Shown here: in pieces, positions 1 through 6,388 of the stretch | How the letters are laid out: each line of letters begins with the position of its first letter | Position numbering within the stretch: the stretch's first letter is position 1 | DNA from: Anaerolineales bacterium UBA877 | Lineage (GTDB): Bacteria; Chloroflexota; Anaerolineae; Anaerolineales; Villigracilaceae | Direction of reading: 5' to 3' | DNA length: 10,594 bases | Assembly: GCA_002294405.1 (NCBI GenBank) | Contig: DBFP01000030.1 | Location: 10,082-20,675 of the forward strand | The notes under the pieces: generated by a model | What the model saw: the letters and a program-made list of their open reading frames with translations, nothing else | Database searches by the model: none | What the model was told of the DNA's origin: nothing | Translations under genes and position numbers: made by a program

Positions 1-495
1 ATTTTCCAACGCCGCTCCATCCGAAAATACACAGATCAGCAAGTGGAGCCTGAGAAACTCGATTTATTGCTGAAAGCAGGAATGGCTGCACCTTCAGCCA
101 TGAACTGCAAGCCTTGGGAGTTTGTCGTCATTACCGACTCGGAAAAGCTTTCCCAATTCCGAAGTCGACTTATTTTTGGCAACCGTAACGCCCCGGCTGC
201 GATTGTTGTATGTGGTAATCCCTCCCTTTCCCTAAATCCAGCTGCACGATTGTTCTGGGTGCAGGATTGCAGCCTCGCAGGTGAAAATATCCTGATCGCT
301 GCAGAAAGCCTGGGGTTGGGCACAGTCTGGGTGGGAGTCCACCCGGTGGGAGAGTTTGTTCGAGTGGTTCGTGAGATTGCAGGGTTGCCGAAACGCGTTA
401 CACCCCTGGGACTAATATATGTTGGCTATCCAATGGAAGATAAGCCTGCCCGGACCCAATATGATGAAAGGCGGGTTCACTGGCAAAAGTATTGA
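1..495 (+). CDS. Nitroreductase family protein, 5' end cut off by window edge
   Basis: Reading frame 1 is open from the first base and gives 164 residues before TGA. It opens with IFQRRSIRKYTDQQV, the FMN-phosphate-binding start of the NADH/NAD(P)H:FMN nitroreductase fold. Usually only about 5-10 residues precede this, so little is missing; the GTG at 43 is internal and is not the start. PSAMNCKPWEFVVI (about residues 31-44) is the second conserved FMN-contact block, and AAESLGLGTVWVG (about 101-113) and LGLIYVGYP (about 136-144) are the usual C-terminal elements. The total fits the short (about 170 residue) nitroreductases. Members are cytoplasmic flavoprotein dimers that reduce nitroaromatics, quinones or other electron-poor substrates; the substrate cannot be read from sequence. 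It ends before a shared terminator and converges on the next gene. The family call is secure and the specific reaction unknown. Confidence 0.93.
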   Translation: MFQRRSIRKYTDQQVEPEKLDLLLKAGMAAPSAMNCKPWEFVVITDSEKLSQFRSRLIFGNRNAPAAIVVCGNPSLSLNPAARLFWVQDCSLAGENILIAAESLGLGTVWVGVHPVGEFVRVVREIAGLPKRVTPLGLIYVGYPMEDKPARTQYDERRVHWQKY

Positions 496-606
496 AAACG
501 GTAATGATCGATTTGACCAATCCTCTTCGGGTTGAGCATCCCTCGTATTAAAATAGTGAATGAACAACCCTGAAATAGATTTATAAACCTATCACTTTAA
601 AAATAC

Positions 607-638
607 ATCAGGGCAACCGCAACGTTGCCCTGATTTTT
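607..638. terminator. Bidirectional intrinsic terminator between convergent genes
   Basis: A perfect 11-bp inverted repeat, ATCAGGGCAAC (607-617) and GTTGCCCTGAT (624-634), encloses a 6-base loop. The plus strand continues with five T (634-638). On the minus strand the stem is followed by GTATTTTT. It therefore suits both the nitroreductase (plus, ending at 495) and the Kbl-like gene (minus, ending at 656). Confidence 0.88.
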
Positions 639-655
639 GGGTTCCAACAATTTCT

Positions 656-1840
656 TTAGATCACTCCCATTTTTATCCCAACTTTTTCGAATGCCTCCAA
701 TCCTTTATCCAAATCTCCATTGGAATGTATGGCGGAAATCATCACCCTTATCCTCGCCTTGCCCTGGGGGACAGTTGGGTAGCCCAGTGCCATGGCGAAC
801 ACTCCTATTTCAAAAAGACTGCGGCTAAACTGCTGAGCCAGCGGCGCTTCGCCAAGCATGACCGGGGTGATGGGAGTGGTGCTGACCCCTATATCGAACC
901 CGAGGCTTTTCATTCCTGCCTTGAAATACCTGGAGTTTTCCCATAACCTGTCAACCAACTCGGTCGAAGTCTCAAGGATATCCAATGCCGCGATGCACGC
1001 TGCAGCATCCGGCGGGGTGACCGCTGACGAGAACAGAAAGGGGCGACCACGCTGGTGGAGCCATTCGATGATGCTTGCCTTGCCAGCGACCACCCCTCCG
1101 ACCACCCCGAATGCCTTGGACATTGTGCCTATTTCCACATCCACCCTTCCATGCAGGTTGAAGTGATCCACAATCCCCCTTCCTCCCCTGCCAAGAACTC
1201 CTTCTCCGTGCGCATCGTCAACCATTAATAGGATATCGTACCTGTTGGCAATTTCACAGATTTTATCCAAGGGAGCTACATCTCCGTCCATGCTGAATAC
1301 CCCGTCAGTGATGATCATTGCCCGCCTGAATTGCGCCAGGTTTTCTTTTATGACCGCTTCCAGTGATTGCACATCGCAGTGCTCGTAAGGGATGATCTTA
1401 CCGCCTGACAGGCGGCATCCATCAATGATGCTGGCATGATTCAAGCGATCTGAAAAAATGACGTCCTCCTTTCCCACCAAGGCCGGGATTGTGGCCGTAT
1501 TCGCCTGGAAACCTGACTGCAGTGAAAGTGCCCCTTCAACGGCTTTAAACTTTGCCATTCTATTTTCAAGTTCGATGTGTAACTCATTTGTCCCGGAAAT
1601 TGAACGAACCGCTCCCGGGCCGGTCCCATACCGGTCGATGGCTTTTTTGGCGGCCTCCACCAGTCGGGAATCGTTAGCCAACCCAAGATAATTGTTCGAA
1701 CAGAAATTAAGCACGCGGTTACCCTGAATTTGCAACCATGCACCTTGGGCCGAGCTTATTGTTCGGATATTATTGTAAAGACCGGCATCTCTTAATGCTT
1801 GCAATTCCTTTTCCAACCAATCCAAATGTGTTGACATCAT
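656..1840 (-). CDS. Kbl/BioF-family PLP acyltransferase (glycine C-acetyltransferase or 8-amino-7-oxononanoate synthase-like)
   Basis: The 394-residue protein spans the whole alpha-oxoamine synthase fold (E. coli Kbl is about 398). Members condense an acyl-CoA with an amino acid and release CO2 or a 2-amino-3-ketoacid, in the cytosol as PLP-dependent dimers. Visible landmarks are FCSNNYLGL (46-54), SGTNELH (82-88), NHAS with the ring-stacking H135, [16 protein letters not shown] with D208 (pyridine nitrogen) and H211, and [12 protein letters not shown] with the Schiff-base lysine K242. SKAFGVVGG resembles the broad-specificity Kbl/BioF enzymes of thermophiles and Firmicutes more than E. coli BioF. 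No threonine dehydrogenase or biotin gene is adjacent, so Kbl versus BioF is open. Two ATG codons are consecutive (1840, 1837). A GAGG lies 3 bases from the first and 6 from the second, so the second may be the true start. The gene is probably transcribed alone. Confidence 0.93.
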   Translation of the reverse strand: MMSTHLDWLEKELQALRDAGLYNNIRTISSAQGAWLQIQGNRVLNFCSNNYLGLANDSRLVEAAKKAIDRYGTGPGAVRSISGTNELHIELENRMAKFKAVEGALSLQSGFQANTATIPALVGKEDVIFSDRLNHASIIDGCRLSGGKIIPYEHCDVQSLEAVIKENLAQFRRAMIITDGVFSMDGDVAPLDKICEIANRYDILLMVDDAHGEGVLGRGGRGIVDHFNLHGRVDVEIGTMSKAFGVVGGVVAGKASIIEWLHQRGRPFLFSSAVTPPDAAACIAALDILETSTELVDRLWENSRYFKAGMKSLGFDIGVSTTPITPVMLGEAPLAQQFSRSLFEIGVFAMALGYPTVPQGKARIRVMISAIHSNGDLDKGLEAFEKVGIKMGVI

Positions 1841-2048
1841 CCGCCTCGCTTAAATGATTTTTAGATCTTTTTCTGAGAACCTGCACGTTTTATTGTACTA
1901 ATTAGAATATTTCCTTTGTGACCTGCTCATTAATTTATATTGATTATATTTCTTATTTCAGGTGAAAAACCTGAACTCGGTGATCAAATTTTGAATTCCA
2001 TTCTTATGGTGGCAATATGGCGAATAACCAAATACAAATTGATAAGGT
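1841..2048. other. Intergenic region upstream of the Kbl-like gene
   Basis: These 208 AT-rich bases hold the leader of the Kbl-like gene and the 3' end of the helicase-associated gene. A perfect 7-bp hairpin, TTCAGGT/ACCTGAA with a 5-base loop, lies at 1957-1975. No T-run follows on either strand, so I do not call it a terminator. On the minus strand TATAAT is present at 1943-1948, but no recognisable -35 hexamer sits 16-18 bases upstream. No gene is visible here. Confidence 0.4.
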
Positions 2049-3740
2049 TTAATCACGAGCAATGTGCTTGGTGCTTGGCTTCCCAAGACTTTCTGAGGTC
2101 ATGGGGGTTAATTTTGCTAGTAAACCCATCTCGGCAAGCGCATTCAAAACCTTGATCTGCGCGCCTGGTTTAACCACGGTTGTTACCGGGCCAAGAGATT
2201 CGCCCAAAAATCTACCCGCCCGGGATTTACGCAATTCTTCCAACACATCCGGGCTGGAAACTCTCAGAACAGCCTGCGTTTCGATCCGGGCTTCAGTTCC
2301 ATGAATTTCCCAACGCTTGAGCGCTTTGATGAAAGCAGGTGGCAGCCCGGTGGCTGTATTTTTAACCAGCAGGCTGAGTAGTTGACTTATTTTCAGTCCT
2401 TGTTCCATTGCTTGTGACAACGAATCGGTGGTGACTCGATAGTGGTAGTCATCATTTATTTCATCGTTCCATTCGCAGAAACGGGAGATCTGGTACCTGG
2501 ATGCACGTGGAAATAGTCTCGGAATGGTAATTTTGGATTGAGCGGTGACATTAAGCTTGGGGATCTCCGCATTCTTAAATTTATAATCCTTGGTAATTAA
2601 TCGAAAAGCATTGACAATTCCCCGGGTTATTAAATTTCCCAATTCCACCTGCCCCAACCAGAACATGGGTCCCGTAATAAAGTAGCGAATCAACGCCCCT
2701 TCCACATCCTCCCAGTGATCGAAACCGCGCAGATAAGTGCCGTCTGATTCCCTTTTGATGAACCAAGAATCATAATCCCCATTCGGGCGCATGAAATCGG
2801 GGTAAGTTTTCTTTATCGCGAGAATAAATGAAGGTAGGCTCCACCAGGTGTTTTTGGGAATCGTCTTTAAAAGGCCAAGGAGGAATTGTCGCGTGAGCCG
2901 GGGTTGATAAGTCAGTACACCTTCAAATATGATACCGGGGACTTGAATTAGTTCATTAAAGGTATCGCTATCAAGCCAGATTCTTTGTAATCCCTCCAGC
3001 GCCTCTTTCCGCGTAGCCTTCAGGAAAATTCGCACTGACTGGATTTTGGAATCCTCTCTGCCTTTTTCTTGTAAGGACGGGGGCGTAATTTTAGCTGCAG
3101 AGAGAAAATCCTTTACTACATTAACTGGTATGAATGTCACGGGGGGAGGCAGTCCCATCCTGGTTGCTGCAAGGAGAGTCGTGGCATCGTCCAGCAGACG
3201 GTCTGAAGCCTCGATCGTTTGTTGATGATCTTTTTGCGAGGCTGGATGACCCAAAGGATCCGTGATCTTGGATGAGTCCGGGCCTTTATTCCTGTTACGG
3301 GCAACCGCCCTATTTTTAATCAGCAGTAATAAATCATCGGGGATATAAGCAAATTCCTGTGGACCGGCAGGTAGATCAAAAAAAGATTTTGACATCAAGC
3401 CACGAAATAGGAGTTCTTCGGTGGGAGAAATGGGGTGCAGGAATATTTTTTCCCTATCACGGGCGCCGCGTCCGACCTCACGGATTCCACCATATCTGCG
3501 GATAAAGGCCGCCCAAGGGTGTTTGCCATTGGAGTTCACCAGAGTCTCAAGGGCGGACTTTGCGTCGGTTGAAAGTGATTCAAGAGTCCCCTGAATATGA
3601 TCAGGCATGAGCAAATTCGCGATAAGTTTTTTCAATACTGATTTTTTATCTGCTTCAGGCAGTTCAATTCCCCACAATTGCGCAATGATATGCAGATGAC
3701 CTATGTCTCGACCCTGGAGACTCTGGATGAGGTTTGGCAT
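2049..3740 (-). CDS. Helicase-associated (XPB/Ssl2 N-terminal-like) domain protein without a motor
   Basis: The protein has 563 residues, no signal peptide and no membrane helix. The start region (about 11-45, with IGHLHIIAQLWGIELPEA) looks like the short SAP-like helical module that opens such proteins. The C-terminal part (about 415-545) has the pattern of the helicase-associated domain first described at the N-terminus of XPB/Ssl2: RYQIS..., YRVTTDSLSQAMEQGLKISQLLSLL, LPPAFIKALKRWE, then a beta-rich EARIETQAVLRVSSPDVLEEL and an RFLGESLGPVTTVV end. No Walker A (GxGKT) or DEAD/DEAH box is visible, so it is not a helicase itself. The middle (about 100-410) is unrecognised. No Shine-Dalgarno-like sequence precedes ATG 3740; the upstream bases are alternating TA. 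A nucleic-acid or protein-docking role is an inference, and the family call is from pattern recognition only. Confidence 0.72.
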   Translation of the reverse strand: MPNLIQSLQGRDIGHLHIIAQLWGIELPEADKKSVLKKLIANLLMPDHIQGTLESLSTDAKSALETLVNSNGKHPWAAFIRRYGGIREVGRGARDREKIFLHPISPTEELLFRGLMSKSFFDLPAGPQEFAYIPDDLLLLIKNRAVARNRNKGPDSSKITDPLGHPASQKDHQQTIEASDRLLDDATTLLAATRMGLPPPVTFIPVNVVKDFLSAAKITPPSLQEKGREDSKIQSVRIFLKATRKEALEGLQRIWLDSDTFNELIQVPGIIFEGVLTYQPRLTRQFLLGLLKTIPKNTWWSLPSFILAIKKTYPDFMRPNGDYDSWFIKRESDGTYLRGFDHWEDVEGALIRYFITGPMFWLGQVELGNLITRGIVNAFRLITKDYKFKNAEIPKLNVTAQSKITIPRLFPRASRYQISRFCEWNDEINDDYHYRVTTDSLSQAMEQGLKISQLLSLLVKNTATGLPPAFIKALKRWEIHGTEARIETQAVLRVSSPDVLEELRKSRAGRFLGESLGPVTTVVKPGAQIKVLNALAEMGLLAKLTPMTSESLGKPSTKHIARD

Positions 3741-4018
3741 GGATATATATATGGAATATAAAACGGAGTTGCAGCTATTTTTACTGGTTTCTCGTCTGAA
3801 CCTTCACTAATTTACGGTTCTATTTTATTGGTCTCTGAAGCTAGTCTGATTGATAATCTTTGAATGCACAGCAATCATCCGAAAATACTATAGCCAAGCT
3901 TGAGAAACACGAAAATTGAATAATACATTTTATTCATCTTTGCATGAAATTTGTCTATACATGGGAAAATAAATTGATTTGTTTGTCCGCATTAAAGCGA
4001 TAAATATCCATCCCCTCA
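3741..4018. other. AT-rich intergenic region with a small inverted repeat
   Basis: These 278 bases separate two minus-strand genes and hold no credible reading frame. A perfect but all-weak repeat, TGAATAA (3917-3923) and TTATTCA (3930-3936), has a 6-base loop; read on the minus strand it is followed by ATTTTCG, so it could be a weak terminator for the cyclase gene or an operator. A TATATT hexamer at 3755-3760 (minus) is a possible -10 for the helicase-associated gene, but no good -35 accompanies it. Confidence 0.35.
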
Positions 4019-5368
4019 TTATCCGGGCTTTTGCGGGGGGATTTCCGTTGGAAACGCTATGCGGGTCTCATTCGCTTTCCCACCAGTCTTTTGATCGGGT
4101 GAAGGTCCTTCGGTGGATGGTTTTTCCGGAGTACGGGTTAATGATTCAGGTGGCGGCAGGCCTCCTGTCCATGGGCGACCTTGGACAACTTCACCCCGCC
4201 GGTGACGTTTGGCACGGTAAAGGGCTTCGTCGGCAGTCCTCAGTAAACCGGCCGATTGTTTGGCATGTTGCGGATAAACTGCCACTCCCCCGGTCACACT
4301 TAATTTAAACTTTCCGCCATTGGGATTTTCGATTACCAGCTTGCTCAACTCCTGTTGAATTTTGTCGGTAACGATTAAGACGGTTGGCCAGTTGGTTTCA
4401 GGGAGAATGATGGTCATTTCATCGCCACCGTAACGGGCCATAAAATCGGTCGACCGTAGGGCTTTTTGGATGGCGTGCACGATTTTTCGCAATACTTCGT
4501 CGCCAACATCATGCCCAAGGGTATCGTTGATTACCTTGAAACCATCCAGGTCAAGCATGACAACTGAAAAAGGTATCCCCGACCGTTTAGAGCGGTTGAT
4601 TTCTTCATCGAGATGCTCGTCCAGAGCCCGTCGATTCGGCAGCCCGGTTAAAGAATCGCTTCGCGCCTGGTGAGTGACTGCCTCGTGCAGACGGGCGTTT
4701 AGAATGGCGATCGCAGCCTGCTCGGTTAGTAGGTTTAGCAAACGGATTTCTGCCTGGCTGAAATCCCCTGGATTTGTTCGCGCCAGGGTCATGACCCCAA
4801 CAATATGGATTCCCACTTTTAACGGAATTCCAATGATCGAACCACGCCAGTTGGATGGAACTGCCTGGATAAGGGCATGATTGGTCACATCTTCTATAAT
4901 AATTGTCTTTTTCTCGCGAGCCACTGCTCCGGTCACCCCATCGGGCACCGGTTTGGGATATTGAACATTCTTTTCACCACTGTTGTTCAAAGATGCACCA
5001 AAAACCAGGTTTCGTTCGTGTACCATGTAGATGTGAACATCCTGTGCATCCTTGATCAAGAACAAGGCTTCACGAACGATGGCGTCCAGGACGGCTTGCA
5101 AATCCAGGCTGGAGGTTAGGTTCAAGGTGATGCGTTTGAGGGCATCCAATTCAGCGGCCTGCCGTTGAATCAGGGTTAAAAGGTTCCCACTGTCCGATAA
5201 CACATCCACCAGATGAGTGGCAATGTGTTCATCCTGGAGCGTTGTATCATCGGTGATGTTCGTGGATAAATTCAAAAGTTCCAGTAAATGCTCCTGGGCA
5301 TCAACCGGAACTTGAGCTTGCTCTATCCGTTTACGAGCCTCGCGCAACTCTCCAGTATGCGTTTTCAT
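4019..5368 (-). CDS. GAF-GGDEF diguanylate cyclase
   Basis: The 449-residue soluble protein has a helical N-terminus with coiled-coil character (about 1-85), a GAF sensor domain (about 86-228) and a GGDEF domain (about 232-390). A Pro/Gly/Thr-rich, probably disordered tail (about 391-449) follows. GGDEF landmarks are DSLTGLPNRR (238-247), LDLDGFKVIND with metal ligand D273, and the active-site loop RYGGDEM (312-318). The fifth signature residue is Met instead of Phe; the catalytic GGDE is intact, so synthesis of c-di-GMP from two GTP is expected. RSTD at 305-308 sits exactly five residues before GGDE and matches the allosteric product-inhibition I-site. There is no EAL domain. The GAF ligand is unknown. 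The start at 5368 has AGGGTGG about 8 bases upstream, and a TATAAT box lies at 5413-5418. No partner effector is in the window. Confidence 0.93.
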   Translation of the reverse strand: MKTHTGELREARKRIEQAQVPVDAQEHLLELLNLSTNITDDTTLQDEHIATHLVDVLSDSGNLLTLIQRQAAELDALKRITLNLTSSLDLQAVLDAIVREALFLIKDAQDVHIYMVHERNLVFGASLNNSGEKNVQYPKPVPDGVTGAVAREKKTIIIEDVTNHALIQAVPSNWRGSIIGIPLKVGIHIVGVMTLARTNPGDFSQAEIRLLNLLTEQAAIAILNARLHEAVTHQARSDSLTGLPNRRALDEHLDEEINRSKRSGIPFSVVMLDLDGFKVINDTLGHDVGDEVLRKIVHAIQKALRSTDFMARYGGDEMTIILPETNWPTVLIVTDKIQQELSKLVIENPNGGKFKLSVTGGVAVYPQHAKQSAGLLRTADEALYRAKRHRRGEVVQGRPWTGGLPPPESLTRTPEKPSTEGPSPDQKTGGKANETRIAFPTEIPPQKPG

Positions 5369-5412
5369 TTAACAACCACCCTGGGTTCTTAAAACGATCA
5401 TCATAAATGGAT

Positions 5413-5418
5413 ATTATA
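5413..5418 (-). promoter_or_regulatory. Probable -10 box for the diguanylate cyclase gene
   Basis: A consensus TATAAT on the minus strand would start transcription near 5406, giving a leader of roughly 38 bases that includes the AGGGTGG ribosome binding site. No clear TTGACA-like hexamer is found 16-18 bases upstream, so the call rests on the -10 box and its position alone. Confidence 0.45.
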
Positions 5419-5489
5419 GTACAGCTCTGAGAAAATAATGCTCTGAATAAATGTCATTTACTTGGGCTTGAGTTTAGACCTTGGACAAA

Positions 5490-5516
5490 GAGGAATTCCT
5501 TTTTGGAATACACCTC
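5490..5516. repeat. Imperfect hairpin in the cyclase/FHA divergent region
   Basis: GAGG (5490-5493) pairs with CCTC (5513-5516), and ATTCC (5495-5499) pairs with GGAAT (5505-5509) across a TTTTT loop, with one and three unpaired bases between the two stems. It lies between the two divergent promoters in a gap of about 300 bases that otherwise holds no gene. It could be a regulator site; that is only a guess. Confidence 0.35.
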
Positions 5517-5600
5517 CGATGACCCATCATACTCCGGGATTCTCTCCAATTGCCATGTAAAATGCCGCGCTGCAGCAAAACTGAAGGTGGTAAAGGTGAT

Positions 5601-5629
5601 TTGACATTTTATATTAAATTTTGTACACT
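5601..5629 (+). promoter_or_regulatory. Sigma-70-type promoter of the FHA gene
   Basis: A perfect TTGACA -35 box (5601-5606) is followed after exactly 17 bases by TACACT (5624-5629, four of six matches). Transcription would begin near 5636. The resulting leader of about 35 bases contains AGGAGG at 5661-5666, four bases before ATG 5671, and an 11-base palindrome TGGGTGACCCA (5651-5661) that abuts the ribosome binding site. Confidence 0.75.
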
Positions 5630-5670
5630 AAGAGCATAAATCGATAATCTTGGGTGACCCAGGAGGTACC

Positions 5671-6324
5671 ATGGCTGCTCAATTCCAGTTTATTGCTCGC
5701 TCAGGGCCGGAAACCGGAAAGATCTACCCTCTCGAAGGATCCGAAATCATAATTGGTCGGGACATGGGTAATAATATCGCCATCAACGATGCTGAAATCT
5801 CCCGCAGGCACGCGAAACTAAACCTTCAGGAATCCAGTTATACCATCCTGGATCTAAATTCGACAAACGGCACTTTCATCAACGGTCAGCGGATATCCAC
5901 CAGCCAATTGCTGAATCCAGGTGATACAGTCTCGCTTGGTGAGAACATCGTATTGTTATACGAGGCAGTTTATGACCCCAACGCAACCATCGCTTCTGGT
6001 AGTGCTCCCAAGACGGTTGCTCCCGCGGTCAGGTCTACTCTTACACCTGTTTCAACCCCCGTTCCCACGCCAACTCCTGCACCGGCGCAGATGTATTCAG
6101 GTCAGGTTCCCGGTAGCCCGGACCGTAAACCAGCAGTCCCGGTAAAGAAAAGTGCTGGAAAAGTGATAATCATTATCTTGGCAGTTCTCCTTCTATGCCT
6201 GATCCTGGCATGTCTTGTGTTTTTTGTCTGGGTGGACAGCGGTTCACGGTGGTGCACATTATCCCCCTTAAGATGGATTGTCAACACCTTTGGTTCACTT
6301 TTTGGCTATGGGATGTGCCAATAA
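5671..6324 (+). CDS. FHA-domain protein with Thr/Pro linker and one membrane helix
   Basis: The protein has 217 residues. The N-terminal FHA domain (about 5-100) binds phosphothreonine peptides in the cytoplasm; all core residues are visible: G29-R30, S44-R45-R46-H47, STNGT (64-68) and N71-G72. A linker rich in Pro, Thr and Ser (about 105-157, with TPVSTPVPTPTPAPA) leads to basic residues and one strongly hydrophobic helix (about 164-188, VIIIILAVLLLCLILACLVF). About 29 residues remain outside, with two Cys (195, 216). The predicted topology puts FHA inside and a short tail outside, or anchors the tail at the membrane. A TTG at 5650 extends the frame, but ATG 5671 is chosen because AGGAGG lies just upstream. 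The Thr-rich linker could itself be phosphorylated. No Ser/Thr kinase, phosphatase or secretion gene is adjacent, so the partner is unknown. Confidence 0.92.
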   Translation: MAAQFQFIARSGPETGKIYPLEGSEIIIGRDMGNNIAINDAEISRRHAKLNLQESSYTILDLNSTNGTFINGQRISTSQLLNPGDTVSLGENIVLLYEAVYDPNATIASGSAPKTVAPAVRSTLTPVSTPVPTPTPAPAQMYSGQVPGSPDRKPAVPVKKSAGKVIIIILAVLLLCLILACLVFFVWVDSGSRWCTLSPLRWIVNTFGSLFGYGMCQ

Positions 6325-6388
6325 ATTTCCATAAATCGATTGATTTGCTGCAATTCCCATGAAATATCCGAATTGATGTATATATTCA

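Noticed and set aside
43..45. GTG as the start of the nitroreductase
   Set aside because: The conserved RRSIRKY block lies upstream in the same frame, so the gene begins beyond the left edge.
858..1166. Plus-strand 102-codon open frame
   Set aside because: It is antisense to the Kbl-like gene, which has every catalytic motif on the minus strand.
1957..1975. Terminator for the helicase-associated gene
   Set aside because: The 7-bp hairpin is perfect but is followed by no T-run on the relevant strand.
3979..4308. Plus-strand 109-codon open frame
   Set aside because: It is antisense to the Pro-rich tail and end of the cyclase gene, has no ribosome binding site and no recognisable domain.
5650..5670. 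TTG start giving an FHA protein seven residues longer
   Set aside because: AGGAGG sits four bases before ATG 5671 and no ribosome binding site precedes the TTG.
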